From positions 1 to 64,000 of the forward strand of contig NZ_JALJYG010000002.1 of NCBI RefSeq assembly GCF_024170505.1: a stretch of DNA of 64,000 nucleotides. Direction: 5' to 3'. The translations under genes were made by a program, and so were the position numbers. Source of the DNA: Methanocalculus alkaliphilus (lineage in GTDB: Archaea > Halobacteriota > Methanomicrobia > Methanomicrobiales > Methanocorpusculaceae). A model generated the notes under the pieces. That model searched no databases and was not told the DNA's origin. It saw only the letters and a list, made by a program, of their open reading frames with translations. Shown piece after piece: positions 56,228 through 64,000 of this stretch. Numbering within the stretch: the stretch's first letter is position 1; the number at the start of each line of letters is the position of its first letter.

Positions 56228-56870
56228 AGGAGCGGCGTGCATATGCGACCGCTGCGATGCCGGCAAGAGCTGCAAGGACTCCAAATCCGGGGCTCTCTGC
56301 AGGCTGTGATACAGGTGCTGCCGCAGCATCAAGTGCAGTACTTAGGGCTGTTATATGCCTGTTCATATGTCTGACATCACGCTCAGCTGTATGGGCGGTA
56401 TCATGGATGGCATCAGCATGAATCTGAAGGTTTTCTGGGACGCCCCCTTCAAGTGCATGGATCGCATCATGCTGTGCATCAAGGATACTTTTGTACTCCA
56501 GAAGATCCTCTTTGATATGATCAAGGAGGTGATCTATCGCTGCACGGTTACCGATGGGATCTACGGCGAGTCTGCCTATCTCCTCTGCATCATCAAGCAT
56601 ATCCTTTGCAATGAGCTCAAGCTCATCACCTGCACGATGAACTGCTGCTGCTATATCCCGGATTTCCTGATCGACAGATTCGTCATTTCTGATGATCCGC
56701 GTCTCATCCTGAATAATGACAGCATATGTCATGAAGTCTTCAGCATGTTCGATGACTTCAGCGACCTCAATTTCGATTGCTTCCTGATCTGCCGATACCG
56801 GCATACAGATGAGTGCAACAGCGAGCAGTGCCATGAACATGGCTTGTAAGGTGAATGTATTGCGTTTCAT
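56226..56870 (-). CDS. His-rich, PGF-CTERM surface protein next to the Ni/Co importer
   Basis: 214 residues. A signal peptide (LQAMFMALLAVALICMPVSA) precedes an acidic, helical body of about 165 residues with eleven His (42, 78, 114, 118, 134, 138, 151, 156, 160, 168, 172), many spaced four apart. The end SPGFGVLAALAGIAAVAYARRS has the PGF-CTERM motif used by archaeosortase to anchor proteins to the surface. I infer an external metal-binding protein that feeds the CbiM importer downstream. No family is recognised. An alternative is a general stress or envelope protein. Confidence 0.75.
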   Translation of the reverse strand: MKRNTFTLQAMFMALLAVALICMPVSADQEAIEIEVAEVIEHAEDFMTYAVIIQDETRIIRNDESVDQEIRDIAAAVHRAGDELELIAKDMLDDAEEIGRLAVDPIGNRAAIDHLLDHIKEDLLEYKSILDAQHDAIHALEGGVPENLQIHADAIHDTAHTAERDVRHMNRHITALSTALDAAAAPVSQPAESPGFGVLAALAGIAAVAYARRS

Positions 56871-56882
56871 GGGTTAGCACCA

Positions 56883-56899
56883 TAGATCGTTGTGATCTA
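56883..56899 (-). promoter_or_regulatory. Inverted repeat near the start of the PGF-CTERM/importer transcript
   Basis: TAGATC (56883-56888) and GATCTA (56894-56899) form a perfect inverted repeat with a 5-base spacer. On the minus strand a TATA-like TTTAAA lies at 56920-56925, about 26 bases upstream of the repeat, so the repeat would cover the transcription start. It is a candidate metal-sensing repressor site. It does not match the known NikR operator, and no regulator gene lies nearby. Confidence 0.45.
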
Positions 56900-57090
56900 C
56901 TTCATTATTGTTGAGTAAGTTTAAAAAAAGTTGTGTTTGGTTTCTTTAATAATCTTATATATTATAAAATTTATGGTTTCGGTACAATCAGAACATCCTG
57001 TCATACCGACCTGTCTCCTGATGGAAAAAGTAATCGATCTATTTATTAAATGATGGGCTCTACCGTAAATAACCGATCTTGGTGGATAGT

Positions 57091-57678
57091 TCACACCATC
57101 CATTCGGGGATTTTGTGATACGACCTTCTCTTCCATGTTGTATGGACATCTGCCTCACTCCAGGGATCAGATCCTGTCATAGTTGCGGTTCCCAAAAGTT
57201 TCCTGTTGGGTTTTTCAATAAAATGCAATACTACCTTTTTGACGGTGCAATCTTCAACAAATGCCTGGAACTCATCATCGTCTGAGTCCTTCTTCAGTTT
57301 ATCAAGCCAGCCGGGATCAAATGCATCACTCATCACATAAATCATCACATCCCTGGGTTCGATACCGTTGATCCGTGGCTCTTTCCAGAATTCGGCAACC
57401 TCCATTTCGATGCTCATTGAATGGTCCGACTCATATCTGATAAAATTGGTTCTTGTTATAAAATCAACATCATCACTGTTATTAAGAGTAAAAACCGCAA
57501 ATTCAATCGGCTTTTCTTCCCCGTCCGGTTCAATGAGGGGTGCCTCTGTTCGTTCTGGTTGTGGTGCAGGTATTAGAGTGGAAATGGGTTTCGTCTCTGC
57601 CTGTGAACTGCACCCTGCCATGATAACTGCAGAGATGATTAAGAGTGTGGTCAGTGACCCGATCATCAGTTTCTTCAT
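57091..57678 (-). CDS. Putative lipoprotein
   Basis: 195 residues. The signal peptide ends in the lipobox-like VIMAGCSS, followed by a Pro/Thr-rich linker and a folded domain of about 140 residues. I see no known family. The C-terminal half has a charged stretch (KKDSDDDEFQAFVEDC). It should be anchored outside the membrane. It stands alone on the minus strand, with a tRNA gene upstream. Confidence 0.7.
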   Translation of the reverse strand: MKKLMIGSLTTLLIISAVIMAGCSSQAETKPISTLIPAPQPERTEAPLIEPDGEEKPIEFAVFTLNNSDDVDFITRTNFIRYESDHSMSIEMEVAEFWKEPRINGIEPRDVMIYVMSDAFDPGWLDKLKKDSDDDEFQAFVEDCTVKKVVLHFIEKPNRKLLGTATMTGSDPWSEADVHTTWKRRSYHKIPEWMV

Positions 57679-57811
57679 AATTCTGACTGTTATATCTTAA
57701 TGTATAAATATATTTGTATACATGATATTTGCAGCGAAAATTACGCTATTAGAGCTGACTTTATTAATAAGAATTAATTATACTTGTTTGATAAATTTCA
57801 AAAAGAGATTA

Positions 57812-57883
57812 CGCCCCGGCCGGGACTTGAACCCGGGTCAAAAGCTCCGCAGGCTTCTAGGATATCCACTACCCTACCGGGAC
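57812..57883 (-). tRNA. tRNA-Arg (anticodon GCG)
   Basis: A 72-base cloverleaf on the minus strand. The acceptor stem GTCCCGG pairs with CCGGGGC with one G-U. The D-arm is GGGT-AGTGGAT-type, the anticodon stem GAAGC/GCTTT holds the loop CTGCGGA with anticodon GCG, and the T-arm CCGGG-TTCAAGT-CCCGG is perfect. It reads CGC and CGT codons. The variable loop is four bases and no intron or encoded CCA is visible. Confidence 0.9.
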
Positions 57884-57934
57884 CCGCAAAGGTGCTCTAT
57901 CCTATATGCGATGTCATCATAAATAACTATGGTT

Positions 57935-58525
57935 TTATGCCTGAATCAGCCTGGGGTTTGTCATAAGAATATCGGTGCCGACATAGTTTCCATTGAATGT
58001 GACAGTGTAATTGCCGGGCCTTCTGATGATGATCTCCCGTCTGCATTCCTGAGAGAATGTACGACCGAATCCATCTCTTGCAACAATAATGCCTGTATCA
58101 GCATCCTTCACAGTACATTCAAACCAGACGTTGCTGCCTACATGTTCGATCAGGTATCGATAGTCCTTTTTTTCACCATATATGCTTGTTCCTTCCTTGA
58201 TCCGGGTTCTGGTTTCCGGTGTTATATCGAGATTAATTATCAATGGGGGGTGGGGTAATTCAACGACCACACTCACCTCATCATAGAGAAAATCCATCTT
58301 CTCTGAATAGATGACTTCATGGGGGGATGTCTGCTCTTCTACCATGACAGAATCCATGATTGCTGCAGGAGTAGCCGCAGGGCTAACCGTAGCGGCGGGA
58401 ATTGGCTCTGCTGATATATTCTGATTGCCTGACATTTCCGAGGGGGGTGCTATACATCCTGCTGAAATGATAATAAATATACATATGATTGCCAGATAAC
58501 CTACTTCCCGCACTACCATCACCAT
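57935..58525 (-). CDS. Putative lipoprotein, paralogue 1
   Basis: 196 residues. The signal peptide ends ISAGCIAP, a lipobox. A Pro/Ala/Thr linker leads to a domain with VIYSEKMDFLYDEVSVV, PPLIINLDITPETRTRIKEGTS, YRYLIEHVGSNVWFECTVKD and IIIRRPGNYTVTFNGNYVGTDI. The closing part resembles a beta-sandwich. The gene at 58842 encodes a close relative with the same lipobox, linker and order of motifs. Function unknown; surface anchored. The starts at M1 or M3 are both possible. Confidence 0.72.
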   Translation of the reverse strand: MVMVVREVGYLAIICIFIIISAGCIAPPSEMSGNQNISAEPIPAATVSPAATPAAIMDSVMVEEQTSPHEVIYSEKMDFLYDEVSVVVELPHPPLIINLDITPETRTRIKEGTSIYGEKKDYRYLIEHVGSNVWFECTVKDADTGIIVARDGFGRTFSQECRREIIIRRPGNYTVTFNGNYVGTDILMTNPRLIQA

Positions 58526-58841
58526 AATCTCTATGGTGTATACTATATTAATTATTATATTAATATTTCTATTATTTTACTGATCTCATAACACCACATT
58601 CTGTCACCATAACGCGGGTAATGGGTCCGGAGATTCGGTTCATAAAAAACCTCCGGCCTTCACCGTATTCGTTTGAAGATGGGCTGAATCAGGGAATTCA
58701 GACAGAAAGATGCCTGATCGAAGCTTAAGGATGCGAATGGTGAATTTGAATAAAAAAACTCCCCCCCCCAAATAGCCGATACATAAGACCGGCTCACCAT
58801 CGGCGCGCTGAGTGAGGGCATAACTATGGTCTAATACCCGA
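58526..58841. other. 316-bp intergenic region between the lipoprotein paralogues
   Basis: No gene is seen. It holds a 6-bp inverted repeat CCGGAG (58627-58632) and CTCCGG (58651-58656) with an 18-base loop, and a run of seven A then nine C from 58752. On the minus strand the seven A read as T, so this could be a T-run terminator for the 58842 gene. The rest is AT-rich and unremarkable. Confidence 0.5.
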
Positions 58842-59498
58842 TTATTCGGTGCCAGGCTCCTTTGGTATACTCATCTCAATATCGGTAGCGACCATATTTC
58901 CACTAAAGGTGACATGGTATATCCCTGGTCTTCTGATGACGATCTCCCGCCTGCTATCATGGGAGAATGTTCGTCCAAAACCATCCCTGACGATGACTGC
59001 CCCTGTCTCTGCATCCGCCACAGTGCAGAGAAACCATACATTCCCACTGATATGGTATATCTGATACCGGTAATCCTGCCTCTCTCCATACCTGCTCGTC
59101 CCCTCCTTAACCCTGGTTAATCCTTGAGGGGTAATATCCAGATCAATTATCAATGGGGCACGGGGTACATTCACTATCAGGGTGATCTCATTGGAGAGGA
59201 ATTCGATTCTTTCGGAATAGATACTTTTTCTATCTATTCCAGGTTCTGATCCCAAGTCCTGAACTGGTATTTGGATATCCGGAGGCACAAGGGGGGTGGG
59301 TCCTGGAGTTACAATAGTAACGTAATCTGAATGTACTGGCGCGGTCGGTGTGGCTGCTGGTACAGCCGTAACAGTTGGGCTTGTCGGGGTTTGCATCTCC
59401 TGTTGCTCAGTAATAACCGGAGGTGGTGCCGTACACCCAGCCGTAATGATCATGATTGTACATAGTATTATCAGCAAGCCCGTATACCGCACTTTCAT
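58842..59498 (-). CDS. Putative lipoprotein, paralogue 2
   Basis: About 218 residues. The signal ends ITAGCTAP. The body repeats the paralogue's motifs: SIYSERIEFLSNEITLIV, PLIIDLDITPQGLTRVKEGTS, QDYRYQIYHISGNVWFLCTVADAETG and REIVIRRPGIYHVTFSGNMVATDIEM. The linker is longer and rich in Pro/Thr/Ala. ATG 59498 precedes the signal peptide; the frame runs on to 59606, but the extra residues do not resemble a signal peptide. It is probably an older duplicate of the 57935 gene. Function unknown. Confidence 0.75.
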   Translation of the reverse strand: MKVRYTGLLIILCTIMIITAGCTAPPPVITEQQEMQTPTSPTVTAVPAATPTAPVHSDYVTIVTPGPTPLVPPDIQIPVQDLGSEPGIDRKSIYSERIEFLSNEITLIVNVPRAPLIIDLDITPQGLTRVKEGTSRYGERQDYRYQIYHISGNVWFLCTVADAETGAVIVRDGFGRTFSHDSRREIVIRRPGIYHVTFSGNMVATDIEMSIPKEPGTE

Positions 59499-59559
59499 AC
59501 TATCTATCGTGTAGATTTTCCTATTATATAACAGGTACATATGACGCCGGACCGTTCTG

Positions 59560-60729
59560 TCATGACTGATAGGATCGAATAACCTCACGATAGATCTCAC
59601 TTGCATCTCTCAGATCATCATGAGCAACTCTCTCGTTGACTGCATGCAGCGTCCTGATATCTCCGGGACCATATTCAACCACTCTGAAGCCTTTCTTGCG
59701 AAGTGCACGGGCATCACTTGCTGCCCACTGGACGATTGGCTGTGATGCAACATTATGGAGCTGGTTAATTTCATGGGTGATTCGACTGACAATATCAGAA
59801 TGTGGCGGTGTCAGTGATGGATTCCAAACACTTGAAGGTGTAATGTTTGCGTTCGGAGCCTGGCATCGGATTTCATCAAGAAGCTGATAAGCATCGCATC
59901 CCCAGGGGAGACGAAGATCCACTTCAATGTGGCACTTCTGGGCGACGATGTTTGCCTTTTCACCGCCAGAGATGATACCCGGATTATACATAATCCTTGT
60001 CAGGACTGAACGCAAACCTTTGGTTTGAAAGATATCCGACAGGATACGCTCGGAGTGACTAATAATACCCGCCATTGAGGGTTCGACAGGGTAATCACGA
60101 TTATGGAGTTCTTTGATGAAATGAATAAAATTGAATGCCTCCATAACAGCACTCACCCCGACACAAGGGTATAGCGAACTATGGCCTGGAGTTCCGGTAA
60201 ACTCCACAGAGAACCGACAGAGTCCTTTCTGGCCTATACATGGTGCTATAGCCGGGGTTGGCTCCGCAATGATACAATCAGAAGGGAGTATAAGCTCCTT
60301 TGCAAGCAGGTGATGTATTCCATGCGGACCCCCAACCTCTTCATCACAGACGAATGCAAGGCTGACTCCCGGCTCAACACCCTCTTCCACAAGGTTAGAA
60401 ACTGCTGAAAGGATGGAGGCACACCCTCCTTTCATGTCTGTACTGCCCCTGCCCCATACGAACTCTTCGTCAATAGTTCCTGAATATGGTGGATGGTGCC
60501 ACCCCTCATCAAGCGCCGGGACGACATCAACATGGCCACAGAGAAGAAGGGGGTGCCCCTGTTCCCGGGTTATCAGGTTACAGTGGCCCGGTGCGTTCTC
60601 GATACAATCCGTTGCGATACCGAGTGAATCGAGGATGCCTGCAATATACTCGATCACATCTGTTGTGATACCCGGCGGGTTGTCACTATTGATCCTGATT
60701 AACTCAGAGGTTATCCTGACCGGATCCAT
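59560..60729 (-). CDS. M20 family amidohydrolase (ArgE/DapE-like)
   Basis: A 389-residue zinc hydrolase. Metal motifs are LLCGHVDVVPA, GRGSTDMKGGCASIL (Asp ligand) and FVCDEEVGGPHG (Glu pair), with a dimerisation domain in the middle. The family includes acetylornithine deacetylase and succinyl-diaminopimelate desuccinylase. DapE may serve lysine synthesis, but methanogens often use another route, so the substrate is not fixed. It sits 11 bp downstream of a hypothetical gene. Confidence 0.88.
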   Translation of the reverse strand: MDPVRITSELIRINSDNPPGITTDVIEYIAGILDSLGIATDCIENAPGHCNLITREQGHPLLLCGHVDVVPALDEGWHHPPYSGTIDEEFVWGRGSTDMKGGCASILSAVSNLVEEGVEPGVSLAFVCDEEVGGPHGIHHLLAKELILPSDCIIAEPTPAIAPCIGQKGLCRFSVEFTGTPGHSSLYPCVGVSAVMEAFNFIHFIKELHNRDYPVEPSMAGIISHSERILSDIFQTKGLRSVLTRIMYNPGIISGGEKANIVAQKCHIEVDLRLPWGCDAYQLLDEIRCQAPNANITPSSVWNPSLTPPHSDIVSRITHEINQLHNVASQPIVQWAASDARALRKKGFRVVEYGPGDIRTLHAVNERVAHDDLRDASEIYREVIRSYQS

Positions 60730-60740
60730 GATAGCAGCCT

Positions 60741-61250
60741 TTATACCTTGTATTCTGACTGAAATGTTCCAAAGAGCCTTGAGAGTGAAGCTCCTTTGTA
60801 CATGCTCTTGAGGAGATCCTTTTTAAAGAATTCATCAATGAATGTATGAAATACGTACGCCGGAATTGGCTTTGGTGATACGGGATCGAGGATAATACGA
60901 AAGCTACGGTACTGGGCGGGGTCGTCATCTGCATATATTCCCTGCCAGAGCGCCGGAAGGGATCCAAAGGTATCAGGATGATTCTTCTTCAGCCAGTTAA
61001 TAAACGGCTTGAATAGGGGGCGATCCCCTTTCTTCTCTTCATCTACCCTCCATCGCATATACTCTCCTGCCATGATGGATCGTGGGGATTCATAACTATA
61101 CCCTGCCACGCTCAGCGTGTAGTCGATATGGGCGACGGCATCGAGCCAGTGGAACCAGAGAACGGGATCAAAATCTGAGGCTGATTCAAGGACAAGTGAT
61201 TTTGAGTAGAGATATTCAAGCTCACGCATATACTCATTCTTCTCTATCAT
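60741..61250 (-). CDS. Hypothetical protein
   Basis: 169 residues, mostly helical with many aromatic residues (DPVLWFHWLDAVAHIDY, PLFKPFINWLKKN and AYVFHTFIDEFFKKDLLKSMYKGAS). No signal peptide or membrane segment is seen and I do not recognise the family. It lies just upstream of the M20 enzyme in the same direction and may be co-transcribed with it. The start at 61250 is an ATG. Confidence 0.7.
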   Translation of the reverse strand: MIEKNEYMRELEYLYSKSLVLESASDFDPVLWFHWLDAVAHIDYTLSVAGYSYESPRSIMAGEYMRWRVDEEKKGDRPLFKPFINWLKKNHPDTFGSLPALWQGIYADDDPAQYRSFRIILDPVSPKPIPAYVFHTFIDEFFKKDLLKSMYKGASLSRLFGTFQSEYKV

Positions 61251-61301
61251 AGGTGAGTATGAGAAGGGCAGAGAAAAAAGGGTTGCTATAAAGGCATCTG
61301 C

Positions 61302-62186
61302 TTATTCATAGAATGGGCTGCGGAGGGAGACTGCCTTTTGAATCAGCTCGTCCAGTTCCTGCCCATTTTTACCCCGGATATCTATTTCATTATCTGTCCT
61401 GAGCAGGCAGGGTTTTAATCTTCCATCAGAAGTGATCCGAAGCCGGTTACAATGTGCACAGAACTCAGTATTGTGCAAAGGTCTGACAACCTCAACCTCG
61501 GCACCATCGACACAGTATTTCTTCCTGTGGTGCATCCGCCGGGTCAGAACTTCTGTCGCCTCAGATGCAATCTGATCTTCGATACCATTGAGTTCTGCAT
61601 GTGAGTCACAGTTGTTGAAATGCATCAGTTCAATGATCTGGAGGACCAGATCGCGGTTTCCCCGTACAAAATCGAAGAAATCAGGGAGTTCATCCTCGTT
61701 CATACCTTTAAGGAGAACGACATTCAGTTTCACCGGGGTCAGGCCGGCATCGAGTGATGCGTCTATCCCGGCCAGGACATCAGATAAAAGGTCCTTTCCT
61801 GTTATCGTAATATAACGATCATTTTGGAGCGTATCAAGACTGATATTAACCCTGGAGAGGCCGGCTTTCTTGAGATCATACGCCTGATCTGCAAGGAGCG
61901 TTCCGTTTGTCGTCATCGACGACTCTACCCTTGATGGAACAGACCCGATGATCTCAACAAGATCATCGCGCAGTGTTGGTTCACCTCCGGTGAATTTGAT
62001 GCTCCTGATGGGATAGCGGGTCACTGCCCCGATAATATTGATGATCTCATCAGTTGTCATCAGTCTGCCGGCCTCCTTCTCCCCTTCTGCATGGCAGTAT
62101 ATACAATTGAGATTGCAGGCCGGGGTAAGGGAGATTCTTACGTTCGTGACAGGCCGACCGTAGGGGTCAATCAGTGCTGGCATCAT
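61302..62186 (-). CDS. moaA: GTP 3',8-cyclase MoaA
   Basis: About 294 residues. The radical SAM motif CNLNCIYC follows RISLTPA. The second cluster is formed by Cys in KKYCVDGAEVEVVRPLHNTEFCAHCNRLR and LKPCLLR. It makes the first step of molybdopterin synthesis, needed for formylmethanofuran and formate dehydrogenase. ATG 62186 is chosen (a TTG at 62213 is possible). It overlaps rlmE by about 20 bp. Confidence 0.92.
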   Translation of the reverse strand: MMPALIDPYGRPVTNVRISLTPACNLNCIYCHAEGEKEAGRLMTTDEIINIIGAVTRYPIRSIKFTGGEPTLRDDLVEIIGSVPSRVESSMTTNGTLLADQAYDLKKAGLSRVNISLDTLQNDRYITITGKDLLSDVLAGIDASLDAGLTPVKLNVVLLKGMNEDELPDFFDFVRGNRDLVLQIIELMHFNNCDSHAELNGIEDQIASEATEVLTRRMHHRKKYCVDGAEVEVVRPLHNTEFCAHCNRLRITSDGRLKPCLLRTDNEIDIRGKNGQELDELIQKAVSLRSPFYE

Positions 62187-62772
62187 CTCTTCTATGGATA
62201 TAGTTTTTTGCAACTATATATGTCTCAGTGCTCCCCTTCCTGGTAGCCCTTGTCCGATAGACCCGTACTGAATAGAAGTTATTGCGGACCTCGGTGAGAA
62301 AGTCGTTGAATAATTCTCCCTGAAATGTCTTAACAACAAAATTTCCCCCTTGTTTAAGAATTCCCTGTGAAAATTCGAGGGCTTTTTCATTCAGGTCGAT
62401 GATGCGCGCCTGATCATAGCTCTTCTTCCCTGAAAGTTTTGGTGAGACATCACAGATGACAACACTCACCGGATCGACAATTCTCCTGACCTCTGACTGA
62501 ATGAGAGGATCAGTGAAGTCCCCGATTATTGTTCTGACACCTTCAAGGGGTGAGATCGGTTGAAGGTCTACCCCGACGATGACGCCCTCGGTCAGGTTAC
62601 GGAGCACCTGAAGCCAGCTGCCAGGGGCGCACCCGAGATCGACGACATTATCTGTCGGGCGGAGTATGCCAAATTTTGAATTGATATCCAGTAACTTATA
62701 GGAGGCTCTGGATCGATACCCCTCCTGTGTAGCATGTTTGTACGTAGAATCGCGTGACCATTGGGAACCCAT
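62167..62772 (-). CDS. rlmE: 23S rRNA 2'-O-ribose methyltransferase RlmE/FtsJ
   Basis: About 201 residues. The SAM motif is VVDLGCAPGSWLQVL and the K-D-K-E catalytic set is visible as Lys in YRSRASYKLL, Asp in VICDVSPKLSG, Lys in FVVKTFQG and Glu in STETYIVAK. It methylates the ribose of a conserved uridine in the large-subunit rRNA. ATG 62772 gives the family start MGSQWSRDSTYK. Overlap with moaA suggests co-transcription. Confidence 0.93.
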   Translation of the reverse strand: MGSQWSRDSTYKHATQEGYRSRASYKLLDINSKFGILRPTDNVVDLGCAPGSWLQVLRNLTEGVIVGVDLQPISPLEGVRTIIGDFTDPLIQSEVRRIVDPVSVVICDVSPKLSGKKSYDQARIIDLNEKALEFSQGILKQGGNFVVKTFQGELFNDFLTEVRNNFYSVRVYRTRATRKGSTETYIVAKNYIHRRDDASTD

Positions 62773-62879
62773 GATGATATTACTCCTGTACCCGAATGCT
62801 TTTATCTGCATGGGTAACGATAATAGAACAATATAATTTATCCGTATTTAGTTCTTAATAAAATAATAAGGGGTTTGTG

Positions 62880-63623
62880 ATGTTAAAAGCAACGATAGAT
62901 GCAGACATTTTCAGAGAATCAATAGACTCGGTCTCCGCTCTCGTCGGAGAATGTCGTCTTCACATTGATGAAAAAGGGATACGTACAAGAGCGGTTGACA
63001 CATCAAATGTCGCTATGGTCTCCCTTGAACTTGATGCTGATGCCTTCCAGTCCTATAGCGCAACAGAACTGGATATCGGACTGGATATTGCAAAGATGAA
63101 GAATATCCTCGGGATGGTCGGGAAGAGTGATCCAATCGATCTCGAACTTGATGCAGAAGGGAAGAAGCTCTCGATAAGTTTCAGAAGCTATAAGTATTCG
63201 ATCTCGCTCCTTGACACAAAAACGATCAGAAAGGATCCAAACCCGCCGAATCTTAATCTGCCGGCAGTTGTGACCATCACTGGTGAAGCATTAAATAATG
63301 CCATAAAGGCAGCAGGTGTCGTATCGGACAAGATTGCCCTGATGGTAGACCCTGAGCGCTCCGTTTTAGCCATGGTTGCTGAGGGGGACTCTGATAATAT
63401 CAGGCTTGAGCTTGGACAGGATGAGGTAACTTTTGTTGAGCTTGCAGAGGCTCGTTCCCTCTTCTCGCTCGATTATCTCAAAGATATGGGGAAGGTTATG
63501 GGGAGGGCCTCCTCTGTTGACATCCGTCTGGGTATCGATCACCCCGTTCAGTTTGCATTTACAATTGCCTCAGATAAAGGGCGCGTCGGGTATCTCCTCG
63601 CACCCCGTATCGAGGCGGACTGA
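62880..63623 (+). CDS. pcn: DNA polymerase sliding clamp PCNA
   Basis: About 247 residues. The first fold begins LKATIDADIFRESIDSVSALV and includes RTRAVDTSNVAMVSLELDADAF. The second fold has the IDCL-like RKDPNPPNLNLPAVVTI linker and ends HPVQFAFTIASDKGRVGYLLAPRIE. It forms the trimeric ring that tethers polymerase. ATG 62880 is preceded by GTG 62877; the former is more usual. The stop overlaps the primase start by one base, so replication genes are clustered. Confidence 0.96.
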   Translation: MLKATIDADIFRESIDSVSALVGECRLHIDEKGIRTRAVDTSNVAMVSLELDADAFQSYSATELDIGLDIAKMKNILGMVGKSDPIDLELDAEGKKLSISFRSYKYSISLLDTKTIRKDPNPPNLNLPAVVTITGEALNNAIKAAGVVSDKIALMVDPERSVLAMVAEGDSDNIRLELGQDEVTFVELAEARSLFSLDYLKDMGKVMGRASSVDIRLGIDHPVQFAFTIASDKGRVGYLLAPRIEAD

Positions 63624-64000
63624 TGAAGTTACAGATTGGCCTGCAGGAATTAGCACACTATCCTTTTTTAAAAGAAGCTCAGAGGATCATTGCAGATCGC
63701 GGGATCTCTCTCCTGACAATAACGCAGAACCGGGAAAGTCGTCTCTTTCTTGAGGCGGCGGTTCAGCGGATTCGCGATGCAGCCCAAACCAGGGACGCAC
63801 GGGGTTACAATGAGGCCGAAGAGCCCTTTTCGGCTATTGTCAGCTATGCGCTGGCACGGATTCTTATTTCCTGTATAAAAAATAGGAATGGTATCGGGTT
63901 ACTATCACGATTTGAAGCAGAACGAGCCCTTTACTTCATACAGATTGAGGAGAATCAAAATCTGAAGAACCATCTCTTCCGGGAACTTGGCATGCCCCTT
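63623..64000 (+). CDS. priL: DNA primase large subunit PriL (5' part, runs off the window)
   Basis: The frame from ATG 63623 is open to the end, giving 126 residues that start MKLQIGLQELAHYPFLKEA. They include RGISLLTITQNRE, IVSYALARILISCI and SRFEAERALYFIQ, typical of the N-terminal part of archaeal PriL. The protein forms the primase with the small subunit. The Cys ligands of the iron-sulfur cluster would lie beyond the window. The ATG shares one base with the pcn stop. Confidence 0.88.
   Translation, partial: MKLQIGLQELAHYPFLKEAQRIIADRGISLLTITQNRESRLFLEAAVQRIRDAAQTRDARGYNEAEEPFSAIVSYALARILISCIKNRNGIGLLSRFEAERALYFIQIEENQNLKNHLFRELGMPL

Noticed and set aside
57722-57966. Open frames on the plus strand over the tRNA region
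   Set aside because: They read through the reverse strand of a clear tRNA-Arg and have no coding character.
58752-58769. Run of A then C as a phase-variable tract
   Set aside because: It lies between genes, not in a coding region or between promoter boxes; a T-run terminator on the minus strand is simpler.

Overview
This window looks like a chromosomal stretch of a methanogenic archaeon, most likely of the order Methanomicrobiales. The evidence is an archaeal replication pair (PCNA clamp and the start of primase large subunit), the archaeal first steps of aromatic biosynthesis (ADTH synthase and 3-dehydroquinate synthase II), an F390-synthetase-like ligase, a class II photolyase, a PGF-CTERM surface protein, an AbrB-PhoU regulator, an ECF-type Ni/Co importer and many small membrane proteins. 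Base composition is moderate, genes are tightly packed with many 4-bp ATGA overlaps, and Shine-Dalgarno sites are common. The genus cannot be fixed from sequence alone.

Layout: 1-3.1 kb holds two tandemly duplicated sensor histidine kinases, the first lacking its sensor half. 3.1-9.8 kb has an aldehyde dehydrogenase, an ACT-ACT-metallo-beta-lactamase fusion, two small membrane proteins, an acyl-CoA synthetase and an F390-synthetase-like enzyme. 9.9-14.3 kb is a bacterial-type mutS-mutL pair. 14.4-17.4 kb is a three-gene glycan operon. 17.4-19.1 kb is an AT-richer toxin-antitoxin-like module (XRE-ImmA plus DUF4411). 19.2-24.6 kb has a radical SAM-HhH protein, small genes, an ABC-2 exporter and an MFS transporter.

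24.9-33.3 kb is a large aromatic amino acid cluster. It holds two tandem ADTH synthase paralogues, aroB', tyrA, pheA, aroA, an aroK-aroE fusion and aroC, nearly all overlapping, with aroD convergent at the end of a U32 peptidase operon. Together these encode every step from the aldolase-type reaction to chorismate and on to prephenate use, except chorismate mutase. 35.9-41.4 kb is a phosphate locus: pstS, a fused pstC-pstA, pstB, phoU and a divergent AbrB-PhoU regulator with palindromes between them.

41.4-46.7 kb holds a thioredoxin, photolyase, MutY-like glycosylase, FMN-binding protein, MFS transporter and HAD hydrolase. 46.7-47.7 kb is a CARF-winged-helix regulator whose upstream region carries an iteron-like array of about ten directly repeated TCTACA motifs. 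47.7-53.3 kb holds a DUF1622 protein, 6-phospho-3-hexuloisomerase, aminotransferase, M42 peptidase, lysyl-tRNA synthetase and an AIM24 protein. 53.3-56.9 kb is a CbiMLQO-type nickel/cobalt importer next to a His-rich PGF-CTERM surface protein. 57-61.3 kb has three lipoproteins (two paralogous), tRNA-Arg(GCG), an M20 peptidase and a hypothetical protein. 61.3-64 kb has moaA, rlmE, pcn and the 5' part of priL.

The strongest leads for something undescribed are the CARF regulator with its repeat array and the His-rich surface protein of the metal importer. Next come the ACT-MBL fusion with an altered metal motif and the paired aldolases of the aromatic cluster. No CRISPR array, insertion sequence, integrase or rRNA was seen.
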